A stretch of DNA of 25,944 nt from a virus: positions 1-25,944 of IMG/VR virus record IMGVR_UViG_3300000930_000008. One strand, written 5' to 3'. Positions 4,448-11,905 of this stretch are shown in pieces. The notes under the pieces were generated by a model that was not told the origin of the DNA, searched no databases, and saw only the letters and a list, made by a program, of their open reading frames with translations. The position numbers were made by a program, and so were the translations under genes. The stretch's first letter is position 1. The number at the start of each line of letters is the position of its first letter.

Positions 4448-4704
4448 TATTCAGTAAAAGAGACAAATGGAAAAGTACGGAAAGTTCGAAGTTGTTCTCA
4501 ACAGAGGAAGAAGCTGTTCTCTGGGAGAGCAAAATACCAGCGATTGTGTCTCCATCCAGGGACGGCTGGTCCCCAATAGAAAAATTAAGAGGGAGAAAGT
4601 CCACCTGTGACGACTGCGACTGTGACCCCTGTGAGTGCAATGAATGGAAATTAGTAGAAGAGACATTATCGACGACAGACTCCTCGATGGAGGAAACTTT
4701 CTAA
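4444..4704 (+). CDS. Small Cys-rich protein overlapping TerL
   Basis: The 86-residue protein starts at ATG 4444 (MIFSKRDKWKSTESSKLFST). That ATG overlaps the preceding stop (ATGA) and has AGGAG seven bases upstream. Residues 55-65 are CDDCDCDPCEC, five cysteines in eleven residues, which could bind zinc or an iron-sulfur group. The segment EEEAVLWESKIPAIVSPSRD looks helical. Its last 61 bases overlap the start of TerL in another frame. No known family is recognised. Context suggests expression with the packaging genes, but a direct packaging role is only inferred. Confidence 0.6.
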   Translation: MIFSKRDKWKSTESSKLFSTEEEAVLWESKIPAIVSPSRDGWSPIEKLRGRKSTCDDCDCDPCECNEWKLVEETLSTTDSSMEETF

Positions 4705-5927
4705 AGGTACCGATTACTCAGTATCTAGAGCTACTTGAAATAGAAGCTATTCCATCACAAAGGGCTATAATTAATGCTATTAATAACCCTAAGTACCGTT
4801 TTATTGTTGGTGCTCTTAGCCGACGCCAAGGAAAGACTTATATTGGCAATATTATTGCCCAGTGTGTCGCCCTCGTTCCGGGATGTCATGTACTTATTGT
4901 GTCCCCTAACTACAATCTTAGTAATATCAGTTTTGACCTTCAAAGAAACCTTATAAAGCATTTCGAACTGGAGGTTTCAAAAGATAACGCAAAAGATCGT
5001 GTTATAGAATTAGCTAATGGGTCTACTATTAGACTCGGCTCCGTAAATCAGATTGACTCAGTTGTTGGGCGAAGTTATGACTTTGTGCTTTTCGACGAGG
5101 CAGCACTGGCAGATGGAGAGACAGCGTTTAATGTTGCTATCCGACCTACACTAGATAAACCGGGGTCTAAAGCTTTATTTATTAGTACGCCCCGTGGAAG
5201 GAATAACTGGTTTAGCCGTTTCTATAATAGAGGCTTTACTGATGAATTCTCGGAGTGGGCTAGTGTAAAAGCTACTTGGGAAGATAATCCTCGGGCTTCA
5301 GAGGCGGATATTACAGAGGCCAGAAAAAGTATGAGTGCTGCAGAGTTCTCCCAGGAGTATGAAGCAGACTTTAATGTGTTTGAAGGTCAGATTTGGAACT
5401 TCGATTACGAAACGTGTATACAAGACTTATCAGAAAAGGATTTTACAGGCTGCGATATAATAAGTGGTCTTGATGTAGGCTTTAAAGATCCCACAGCTTT
5501 CTGTTGTATTGCGTATGATGGACATAACTACTATGTAATGGAAGAGTATTACGCAGCGGAAAGAACTACAGAAGAACATGCTGAATACCTTGTAGAGATT
5601 TTAGAGAGAAGGTACGTAGACTACTGTTTCATAGACGCGGCCGCTGCACAGACGAGGTGGGACTTAGCACAGATGTATGATATATCTACTATTAATGCTA
5701 AAAAATCTGTAGTTGATGGGATAGGGCACGTAGCAGGTATCGTAGAAAATAACAGGCTTATAGTAGATCCCTCGTGTACAGAGGTTCTTAGGTGTCTCGA
5801 CTCATATAGATGGGATGCAAACCCTAACTTACTTAGGGAGAAACCGGTTCATGATTCTTCTTCACACATGGCGGACGCATTAAGGTACGCACTATACACT
5901 TTTGAAGAGAACGCACCAACGTTCTGA
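4644..5927 (+). CDS. terL: Terminase large subunit (TerL), packaging ATPase and nuclease
   Basis: This 427-residue protein powers DNA translocation into the prohead and cuts the concatemer. The ATPase half has a Walker-A-type loop GALSRRQGKT (56-65, K64), Walker B YDFVLFDEA (145-153, D151 and E152) and the coupling motif STP (181-183). The RNase-H-like nuclease half has the acidic triad in GLDVG (D277), FIDAA (D331) and HMADALRYA (D411). Length and motif order are normal for TerL. The start at ATG 4644 has a weak ribosome-binding site and lies inside the upstream Cys-rich gene, so coupled translation is likely. It is followed by a promoter and the HNH gene. Confidence 0.95.
   Translation: MEISRRDIIDDRLLDGGNFLKVPITQYLELLEIEAIPSQRAIINAINNPKYRFIVGALSRRQGKTYIGNIIAQCVALVPGCHVLIVSPNYNLSNISFDLQRNLIKHFELEVSKDNAKDRVIELANGSTIRLGSVNQIDSVVGRSYDFVLFDEAALADGETAFNVAIRPTLDKPGSKALFISTPRGRNNWFSRFYNRGFTDEFSEWASVKATWEDNPRASEADITEARKSMSAAEFSQEYEADFNVFEGQIWNFDYETCIQDLSEKDFTGCDIISGLDVGFKDPTAFCCIAYDGHNYYVMEEYYAAERTTEEHAEYLVEILERRYVDYCFIDAAAAQTRWDLAQMYDISTINAKKSVVDGIGHVAGIVENNRLIVDPSCTEVLRCLDSYRWDANPNLLREKPVHDSSSHMADALRYALYTFEENAPTF
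5908..5925 (+). other. Small hairpin at the end of terL
   Basis: AGAACG, loop CACCAA, CGTTCT is a perfect six-pair stem just before the TerL stop codon. No U run follows, so it is not a standard intrinsic terminator. It could slow or protect the terL transcript end just ahead of the next promoter, or be chance. Confidence 0.25.
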
Positions 5928-5934
5928 ACCTTCA

Positions 5935-5976
5935 GTAAAAATAATTCTTGACTTTCAGTTAACCCCTAAGTATAAT
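5935..5976 (+). promoter_or_regulatory. Sigma70-type promoter for HNH and head genes
   Basis: An A-rich tract (AAAAATAATTC) precedes TTGACT (5948-5953), a 17-base spacer and TATAAT (5971-5976). The ATG of the HNH gene is at 5985, eight bases past the -10, again predicting a leaderless transcript. The tract before the -35 is nearly the same as at 13866-13875. Confidence 0.8.
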
Positions 5977-5984
5977 TTATAAAA

Positions 5985-6371
5985 ATGTCAGAGCTAAAAC
6001 GCGATCCAATAAAATATCTCAGAGATAAAGCCAAAGCAAAGTATGAGAAAGGCTCTGCCTGCGAGATTTGTGATACAAAGGTACGTCTAGATTTTCATCA
6101 TTACTTTTCTTTTGCAGCTTTGTATGATAAGTGGCTAAAAGAAAAACAAAAAATTCGCCCAGAACATTATACAGAAGAGTACATTCTAGTATGGAGAGAC
6201 GAGTTTATTAAAGATAATTGGCAGGAACTTTATAATGATACAGTTACTATCTGTCACGATCACCATTTAAAGTTGCATAGTATTTATGGTAGAAATCCCG
6301 GATTACACACAGCGAAAAAACAAATGCGCTGGGTAGAGATACAAAGAGAAAAACATGGCCTTTTGGAGTAA
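5985..6371 (+). CDS. HNH endonuclease
   Basis: The 128-residue protein has a CxxC pair (C26, C29) and an FHH active-site element (H38, H39). A second cluster, ICHDHHLKLHSIYG (C90, H91, H93, H94, H98), completes the beta-beta-alpha metal fold. This matches small phage HNH nucleases that sit beside the terminase, such as HK97 gp74, which stimulate terminase cleavage in cos-type packaging. A role in DNA maturation is therefore likely, with a free-standing homing nuclease as the alternative. The gene has its own promoter and a predicted leaderless start. It overlaps the portal gene by 17 bases, so portal translation may be coupled to it. Confidence 0.85.
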   Translation: MSELKRDPIKYLRDKAKAKYEKGSACEICDTKVRLDFHHYFSFAALYDKWLKEKQKIRPEHYTEEYILVWRDEFIKDNWQELYNDTVTICHDHHLKLHSIYGRNPGLHTAKKQMRWVEIQREKHGLLE

Positions 6372-7545
6372 GAAAGAGAAGCTAAACCCCGTGCAGGAAG
6401 AGATTGTTGTCAGTCTTGAAGGCACAGGGCCTATACCTTCTCGGGAAATAGTTACTAACTATACTAGTTACTATGAGTATTTAGAGGTTGTAAATCGTGC
6501 AGTCAATATGATTGTGGACGATACGGCTGAGATACCCCTTCGAGTAGGTGAGCCGGTTCAAGGATTGAGTTCGGTTGTAAAAGGTGTTAGGCGCACTAGA
6601 GTAGACTTATTACTTAATAGAGAACCTAATCCTTTTCAGGATGTTTCCACATTTAAGCGAAACCTCATAATCGATTATATACTTGACGGAAATATCTTTA
6701 TCTACTTCGATGGGGCCCATCTCTACCATATTCCCGCTAACCATACAGAGATAGAGCCCGATACTAAAGCATATATCAAACAGTTCAAGTTTCAGACAAC
6801 AGGTGAGTTTGACCCCTCTGAAATTATACATATAAAAGAGAATAGTTTTCATAGCATATATAGAGGAACTAGTAGACTTAGGGCAGCTCAAAGAAGTATG
6901 TCCCTACTTACTAGAATGAGACAGTTCCAAGAAAACTTCTTTAAAAACGGGGCTATAGCGGGGCTTGTCATTCAGTCTCCTTCGGTAATTAGTGAAAAGA
7001 ATAAGGAAAGAATGATTCAATCGTGGATGACTCGTTATCGTCCCGATGCAGGGGGACGAAGACCCCTAGTTCTAGACGGTGGAATGACACTAGACACTCT
7101 CACAAACGTAAACTTCAAAGAGTTAGACTTTGAGTACTCTATTGAAGTAGCCGAAAAAGAAATACTAAAAGTATTGGGGGTCCCTCCCCTTTTACTAGAC
7201 TCAGGTAATAATGCTAATTTGAGACCTAACCACAGACTTTACTATTTAGAAACTATCTTACCTATTGTAGAAAAGATAAATAAAGCTATAGAAAGATTCT
7301 TCGGTTATACAATTACCCCCGATGTAAGTAGTATTCCTGCACTACAACCAGAATTAAGAGACTCCGCGGCATACTATACTTCCTTGGTAAACGGAGGAAT
7401 TATCACTGCGGCTGAAGCTCGCAATAACCTAGGGTTCCCTGAAATAGAGGGTACAGACGAAATAAGAGTTCCTGCAAACATAGCAGGTTCAGCGGCCAAT
7501 CCAGAATTGGGCGGCCGCCCAACAGAAGAGGATATAGATGAATAG
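6355..7545 (+). CDS. Portal protein (HK97 type)
   Basis: The 396-residue protein forms the dodecameric ring at the capsid vertex through which DNA enters and leaves. Family features visible are FFKNGAIAGLVIQSP (about 195-209), RRPLVLDGGMTLDTL (about 234-248), VLGVPPLLLDSGNNANLR (about 272-289) and the following helical stretch (YYLETILPIVEKINKAIERF). Length is usual for the HK97 portal family. The start lies inside the HNH gene with only a weak AGAG signal. It ends by overlapping the next gene by eight bases. Position between the nuclease and the protease-capsid gene is canonical. Confidence 0.92.
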   Translation: MAFWSKKEKLNPVQEEIVVSLEGTGPIPSREIVTNYTSYYEYLEVVNRAVNMIVDDTAEIPLRVGEPVQGLSSVVKGVRRTRVDLLLNREPNPFQDVSTFKRNLIIDYILDGNIFIYFDGAHLYHIPANHTEIEPDTKAYIKQFKFQTTGEFDPSEIIHIKENSFHSIYRGTSRLRAAQRSMSLLTRMRQFQENFFKNGAIAGLVIQSPSVISEKNKERMIQSWMTRYRPDAGGRRPLVLDGGMTLDTLTNVNFKELDFEYSIEVAEKEILKVLGVPPLLLDSGNNANLRPNHRLYYLETILPIVEKINKAIERFFGYTITPDVSSIPALQPELRDSAAYYTSLVNGGIITAAEARNNLGFPEIEGTDEIRVPANIAGSAANPELGGRPTEEDIDE

Positions 7546-7849
7546 AACAGAAATGGCGATAGAGATAATTGAATGCTTTCAGGATTTAGGACGAGTTCCT
7601 ACACGGCGAGAATACCTAGGTATGGGGAGTAGTGTCCCTATTCATTATAGAACATTAGTAAGAAATTTCGGTTCATGGCATAATGCTATGAAAAGATTAC
7701 GCCTAAAAAATACAGAAGAGTGGAATAAGATTTTTGACACTTCGACTGTATATACGGCAGAACAGAAGCCCGTTCTTGAACCGGCCTCGGAAGAAGACCT
7801 TAGCCCTTTAGAGAAGCTGAGGTCTATAAAAGGAGAATCAAGTGAATAA
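7538..7849 (+). CDS. Small protein with an HNH-associated-repeat-like DNA-binding domain
   Basis: The 103-residue protein has residues 5-57 matching the layout of the homing-endonuclease-associated repeat (HNH_repeat/HNHR): helix, LGRVPTRREYLGMG, a second helix, VRNFGSWHNAMKRL. In homing systems this helical repeat binds DNA next to a nuclease domain, but here no nuclease domain is attached. The C-terminal half is acidic and unstructured-looking (PASEEDLSPLEKL). It overlaps the portal gene by eight bases and the protease-capsid gene by eight, so it is embedded in the head operon. It might be a remnant of a homing element or a captured DNA-binding accessory. Confidence 0.65.
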   Translation: MNRTEMAIEIIECFQDLGRVPTRREYLGMGSSVPIHYRTLVRNFGSWHNAMKRLRLKNTEEWNKIFDTSTVYTAEQKPVLEPASEEDLSPLEKLRSIKGESSE

Positions 7850-9878
7850 GATTTTTCATATTGGCTCCACATTTAAAGCATTTGAAGACGGGGATGACCT
7901 TCATATTGCTGGAATGGCTAGCACTAATAATGCTGACCGTGTTGGAGATGTAATTGAAAATAAAGCCTGGGCAAAGGGCGGACTTGACAATTACTTAAAT
8001 AATCCCGTTATTCTTTTTAATCATGATTACAATCAGCCGATTGGACGAGCAATAGAGCTTAGTACAACCGACAATGGTCTGCAGTTAAAAGCAAAAATTG
8101 CTAAATCTGCTGGTCACGTAGGTGATTTAATTAAAGAAGGTGTCCTTGGAGCTTTTTCAGTCGGGTTTCAAGTTAAGGATGCAGAGTATATGACCGAAAC
8201 CGATGGATACAAGATAAAGGACGCAGAGTTATTGGAGGTCTCCGTAGTTTCGGTTCCTGCTAACCAGGCTGCTACCTTTTCTCTTGCAAAATCTTTTGAA
8301 TCTAAAGCAGATTACGAAGATTTCAAGAAATCTTTCAAAACAGTAGATTCCTTTACAGAATCTAATAACCTTCAGGAAACTGAAAAACATCTAGATTCCG
8401 TTAACGAATCAATGCCTACCGACTCTGATAAAGTCGAAGCACAGGAGAAAACTATGAGTGATATCGATATTGATGCGATTGTGGCTGCTGCTGTCGAAAA
8501 GACCGCAACTGCAATGGCAATGAAAGAAGCTGAACGCAAGTCAGAAGAGAAAACGCGATTGGACGCAGAACAAAAAGCTGCTGCCGAAGCCGAAACTCAA
8601 AAGACTGCAGAAGAAGCTCGAATTATAACCGCTGTTGCCAGCGGTACAGAACAACTGATGGCAGACATTGAAGCTAAAATGGCCTCAAAAGAAGCTAATC
8701 ACATGGACATTGTAAAAGAGTTTGAAAGCGAGCTTGTTGCTAAATCTGAAGAAATTCAGAAAATGCGTGACAGTAAGCGAGTATTCTCAGACCGGGGCAC
8801 TTATCCCGATCAAAAGTCTTTGGAAAATGACATTACTAATGCTCATATCTTGGGTGTAATTACTCAAAAAGGAATGGGAACTAAGTTCGGTCAATCGGTT
8901 ATGGAAAAAGCTACTAATGCCTTAGGTGGTGTAGCACTTCCTAGTTCAACCGAAGAAAACTTTGAGACCATCGTCTCTACTAACATCGAACGTGACGTGG
9001 AGTTGGAACTTATTCTAGATCCTCTGTTCCGTAAGATCCAAATGAATGCCGCTTCCATGGTTATTCCTACCATGCCTGATGCAGGATACGCTACATGGGC
9101 TGCGGCCGATGGTGCTGTTCCTTCTGATGCTATGAAAGGTAACATTGAAGATCGTGATTCAGCTCACGGCGCAAATACTGGGGTTGGCATGGGTAAGCAT
9201 GTATTGACTGTTGATCGTTTGATCTCTCGTTCATACATCGCTAATGAGACTGAAGAAGATGCAATTATGCCTATTCTTCCTTTGATCCGTGAAACTATGG
9301 TTCGTGCACATGCACGTGCTATTGAGCATTCACTTCTGTTGGGTGGGGCTTCTGATGATTTGATCAGCACTCCGTATAACGGGCTTGTTGCTTTGACGAA
9401 TGGGTCTGCTACTTTAGACAACGCTTCTTCTCCGGGTGTCGGTGGTACTGCTACTGCTTCTAAGTTGCTTGACTTGCGTCAAGCCATGGGTAAGTATGGT
9501 CGTCGACCGGGCGATGTAGTTTACATCATAGCTTTGAGCGCATACTACGATCTGCTTGATGATCCTGACTTCCAGAATATTAATGAAGTTGGTGACCAGC
9601 GTGCTACTAAGATTAATGGTGAGCTTGGAAACGTTTATGGGTCTCCCGTAATCGTATGTGATGAGTTCCCTGCTGTTGCGGATGGCAAGCCTTGGGCTGT
9701 AGCTGTTAACTCTCGTAACTTCTTGGTACCTGTATTACGCGGTGCAACTGTAGAGACTGATTATGAAGTTTCTGCACAGCGTCGAGTCTTGGTTGCTACC
9801 CAACGTCGTGGTTTTGAAAGGATTTTTGCTGACAATGCTACTTCTGGGGATTTCCAGACTGCTGTACATACCTGGTAA
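7842..9878 (+). CDS. Prohead protease - scaffold - major capsid fusion
   Basis: A 678-residue polyprotein starts at a GTG with AGGAG six bases upstream. Residues 1-150 are an HK97-type (U35) prohead protease: His in FNHDYNQPIGRA (H61), Ser in GAFSVGFQ (S106) and the LLEVSVVSVPANQAA block (E132). Residues 150-312 are a low-complexity linker and a charged coiled coil, like the scaffolding delta domain. Residues from about 313 are an HK97-fold major capsid protein (SLENDITNAHILGVIT..., ALGGVALPSS, RKIQMNAASMVIPTMPDAG). Protease and capsid are usually separate genes. Self-cleavage would free mature capsid near residue 312. A strong internal start occurs at residue 205 (listed separately). A UUCG-capped hairpin follows the stop. 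Confidence 0.88.
   Translation: MNKIFHIGSTFKAFEDGDDLHIAGMASTNNADRVGDVIENKAWAKGGLDNYLNNPVILFNHDYNQPIGRAIELSTTDNGLQLKAKIAKSAGHVGDLIKEGVLGAFSVGFQVKDAEYMTETDGYKIKDAELLEVSVVSVPANQAATFSLAKSFESKADYEDFKKSFKTVDSFTESNNLQETEKHLDSVNESMPTDSDKVEAQEKTMSDIDIDAIVAAAVEKTATAMAMKEAERKSEEKTRLDAEQKAAAEAETQKTAEEARIITAVASGTEQLMADIEAKMASKEANHMDIVKEFESELVAKSEEIQKMRDSKRVFSDRGTYPDQKSLENDITNAHILGVITQKGMGTKFGQSVMEKATNALGGVALPSSTEENFETIVSTNIERDVELELILDPLFRKIQMNAASMVIPTMPDAGYATWAAADGAVPSDAMKGNIEDRDSAHGANTGVGMGKHVLTVDRLISRSYIANETEEDAIMPILPLIRETMVRAHARAIEHSLLLGGASDDLISTPYNGLVALTNGSATLDNASSPGVGGTATASKLLDLRQAMGKYGRRPGDVVYIIALSAYYDLLDDPDFQNINEVGDQRATKINGELGNVYGSPVIVCDEFPAVADGKPWAVAVNSRNFLVPVLRGATVETDYEVSAQRRVLVATQRRGFERIFADNATSGDFQTAVHTW
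8454..9878 (+). CDS. Probable internally initiated scaffold-major capsid product
   Basis: ATG 8454 (MSDIDIDAIVAAAVEKTATA) is in frame with the protease fusion at residue 205. It is preceded by AGGAG with six bases spacing, as good as any ribosome-binding site in the window and identical in form (AGGAGAAAACTATG) to that of the second tube gene. The 474-residue product would comprise the coiled-coil scaffold and the full capsid domain without the protease. That would solve the stoichiometry problem of making hundreds of capsid subunits but few proteases. The parallel is phage lambda, where Nu3 starts inside gene C. This is inferred from sequence only. Confidence 0.6.
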   Translation: MSDIDIDAIVAAAVEKTATAMAMKEAERKSEEKTRLDAEQKAAAEAETQKTAEEARIITAVASGTEQLMADIEAKMASKEANHMDIVKEFESELVAKSEEIQKMRDSKRVFSDRGTYPDQKSLENDITNAHILGVITQKGMGTKFGQSVMEKATNALGGVALPSSTEENFETIVSTNIERDVELELILDPLFRKIQMNAASMVIPTMPDAGYATWAAADGAVPSDAMKGNIEDRDSAHGANTGVGMGKHVLTVDRLISRSYIANETEEDAIMPILPLIRETMVRAHARAIEHSLLLGGASDDLISTPYNGLVALTNGSATLDNASSPGVGGTATASKLLDLRQAMGKYGRRPGDVVYIIALSAYYDLLDDPDFQNINEVGDQRATKINGELGNVYGSPVIVCDEFPAVADGKPWAVAVNSRNFLVPVLRGATVETDYEVSAQRRVLVATQRRGFERIFADNATSGDFQTAVHTW

Positions 9879-9889
9879 GATGTTTAGGA

Positions 9890-9909
9890 TGGGAGCCTTC
9901 GGGCTCCCA
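9890..9909 (+). terminator. UUCG-capped hairpin after the capsid gene
   Basis: GGGAGCC, loop TTCG, GGCTCCC forms a perfect seven-pair stem, eight with the flanking T-A pair, closed by the very stable C(UUCG)G tetraloop. It lies 12 bases after the capsid stop and is followed by AGCCTTTGAG, with only a short T run. It could be a leaky terminator or an mRNA-stabilising element that raises capsid messenger over downstream genes. Confidence 0.6.
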
Positions 9910-9926
9910 AGCCTTTGAGAGTATAA

Positions 9927-10538
9927 ATGACTGATTTGATTACATTAGATGACTTTAAGTTATTAGAAGGTATAAATTCTACTGCAAATGACGATAAGTT
10001 CGAGAGCTTGATTACGAGGGTAAGTCAACTCGTTCGGACGTATTGTAATAATGATTTTGATACTTACGCAACAGGAGTGGGGTATACAGAGTTATTTGAT
10101 ATTCAGTGGTCTACTCATGTAGTTCAGTTAAAAAAGTCACCTGTTATTAGTATTTCAAGTGTACATGAAAGAATTGGACAATCCACTGCGTATACCGAAC
10201 TTTTTAGTGACGGTGCGGGTAGTCCCGCAGAGTACTCTTGGTACCTAGATAAAGTTACAGACTCTATTTTTAGAACTAATGAAGATGGGTCTTATAGATA
10301 TTTTCCACAGGGGGTAGGGGCAGTTAAGGTAGTCTACTTAGCCGGTTATACTATTGTACCGTCGGATTTACAGCTAGGTATATCAGATTTAGTAGAATAT
10401 TACCACAAAGATGAGTGGAAAGAAAGACAAAGTATCGGGTCAGCTTCGAGAGAGGGAGCAGGTGCTTCAGCTATAAAAAATGACCCTGGGTTTCCTGATC
10501 ATATTAGAAGGATACTAGATTTGTATAGGACCTCATGA
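9927..10538 (+). CDS. Head-tail connector (gp6/gp15-type adaptor)
   Basis: The 203-residue protein begins MTDLITLDDFKLLEGI, followed by a helical N-terminal part (LITRVSQLVRTYCNNDF) and strands around LKKSPVISISSV. The C-terminal half has the VYLAGYTIVPSDLQLGISDL layout and a final helix ending HIRRILDLYR. This order (first helices with a NDFD motif, a central beta segment with SPV, then Y.AGY..VP.D) is typical of HK97 gp6-like adaptors that bind the portal. Position immediately after the capsid gene agrees. It overlaps the next start by four bases (ATGA). Confidence 0.75.
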   Translation: MTDLITLDDFKLLEGINSTANDDKFESLITRVSQLVRTYCNNDFDTYATGVGYTELFDIQWSTHVVQLKKSPVISISSVHERIGQSTAYTELFSDGAGSPAEYSWYLDKVTDSIFRTNEDGSYRYFPQGVGAVKVVYLAGYTIVPSDLQLGISDLVEYYHKDEWKERQSIGSASREGAGASAIKNDPGFPDHIRRILDLYRTS

Positions 10539-11905
10539 GCAAAGCTTTTTTAGATAAATATTTGGTCCAGATTTTAGAAGAACTTAAAAAGCCTTCTAAT
10601 GCAAAAAACGGTCAGGCAGGCTTTCGTGAATTAGTTTCCGACCGGAAGGTTCATAAGGTTAGTATGTCTGTGGCCGGAGTACGAAATCAAGTCATTGCAC
10701 AGTTAGTAGAAGAAAACATTCCACAAGAAATTATAGCTTCTGAAGAAATGAAGGCAGTGCTTGATAAGTGGATACCTAATCTTATCCATAAGATATATGA
10801 GAATGCAACTACGAAATATGCTAGTTCTCCCAATGTTAAGGTGAAAGGGAACAAGTCGGCATTTAGTATAGTAACTACACTAGTGGTGGGTGGCTATGAC
10901 CACGATACAAAAAGCTATGGTCCTTTAAGTGTATTTAAAAGTATAGGAACGCTATTTTCCTCACAAAAGAAAACACTTGTAAAGAGTATAAACGGTGTTC
11001 TAAGGGATGCTGGTAGTAACAAAAGAGCCAATAATAAAAAGTTCTTAGACTTGGGGCATAGAGATCAGTCTGAAGTAACACAGCAGCAAGTTCAAAGAGC
11101 TAAAAGTACTTATTTCTCAGCACTAGAGACAGCAGAACCTGGCGTGGAAATAAGTGCTGAGGACTTAAAGGCTATCGATCTTGAGTTATTTATAAGCAAA
11201 AAAGGTTCAATAGAAAAAGATGTGATTGAAGTAGGGTTCCAATCTGCTACTATAAATAGAGCCGATAAAAAAAGCCCTAAAGCAAGACAAGAGCTAATAG
11301 ACCAACTGACAAAGGCTGTGGCAACGTTAAACCAGACAAACGACCTAAGGTTAAGCGAAAGCTCAGACAGCAGAGTTACTGTAGAAAAAAAGAAAATACT
11401 TAATAGAGCGAAGAAAAACTTAAAAGCTAGTAAGAATCTTAAAGTAAATATTAAAGATACAAAAATTAAACTATCTAAAGCTAAAGGTAAAAAGACAGTA
11501 AAAGGGAAAGTAACCAGAGGTTCTGCTAAAAAGGTGCCTATCTCTATAGACGGTGTAAAGAAGATGCGAGGCAAGACCTCAGCAAACAGTACTATAGGTT
11601 TAGCCGCTTTGATAAATGCTAAACTCTCTAAGACAGTACAAGAAAATATGAGGTATCCCGCCCTTGTGAATAGAACAGGACGATTTGCACAAAGTGTACG
11701 AGTTGTGGATGCTATAACAACTACACAAGGATTTCCGAGTATAGGGTATACCTATCAAAAAAATCCTTACCAAATTTTTGAGGACGGTGCGGGTAAGGCA
11801 CCTTGGGCCAATGGTCAGCGAGACCCTCGGAAACTTATAGATTTATCTGTTAGAGAAATAGCTGCAGGGTTATTACATGGAAGATTTTACACTAGGAGAG
11901 TATAA
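10535..11905 (+). CDS. Neck or head-completion protein with large basic N-terminal region
   Basis: The 456-residue protein has no complete family match that I can name. Residues about 370-456 contain NRTGRFAQSVRV, a TTTQGFPSIGYTYQKNPYQIFE block and APWANGQRDPRKLIDLSV, a layout I associate with neck/tail-completion proteins. Residues about 105-185 include FLDLGHRDQSEVTQQQV, a motif I recall from phage structural proteins. Between them (about 285-345) lies a Lys-rich stretch (KKKILNRAKKNLKASKNLK). The slot between connector and tail terminator is where a head-closure and a neck protein normally sit, so this gene may combine both roles. AGGA lies four bases before the ATG. Confidence 0.55.
   Translation: MSKAFLDKYLVQILEELKKPSNAKNGQAGFRELVSDRKVHKVSMSVAGVRNQVIAQLVEENIPQEIIASEEMKAVLDKWIPNLIHKIYENATTKYASSPNVKVKGNKSAFSIVTTLVVGGYDHDTKSYGPLSVFKSIGTLFSSQKKTLVKSINGVLRDAGSNKRANNKKFLDLGHRDQSEVTQQQVQRAKSTYFSALETAEPGVEISAEDLKAIDLELFISKKGSIEKDVIEVGFQSATINRADKKSPKARQELIDQLTKAVATLNQTNDLRLSESSDSRVTVEKKKILNRAKKNLKASKNLKVNIKDTKIKLSKAKGKKTVKGKVTRGSAKKVPISIDGVKKMRGKTSANSTIGLAALINAKLSKTVQENMRYPALVNRTGRFAQSVRVVDAITTTQGFPSIGYTYQKNPYQIFEDGAGKAPWANGQRDPRKLIDLSVREIAAGLLHGRFYTRRV

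Noticed and set aside
4362-4640. Minus-strand frame opposite the small genes before TerL
   Set aside because: It has no start signal and is opposite three coupled plus-strand genes.
7984-7989. TTGACA inside the protease-capsid gene
   Set aside because: It is coding sequence without the A-rich tract, and the hexamer 17 bases on is GTTATT; probably chance.
11110-11574. 154-codon minus-strand frame opposite the neck gene
   Set aside because: It is a hydrophobic shadow of the Lys-rich coding region, without a ribosome-binding site or promoter.
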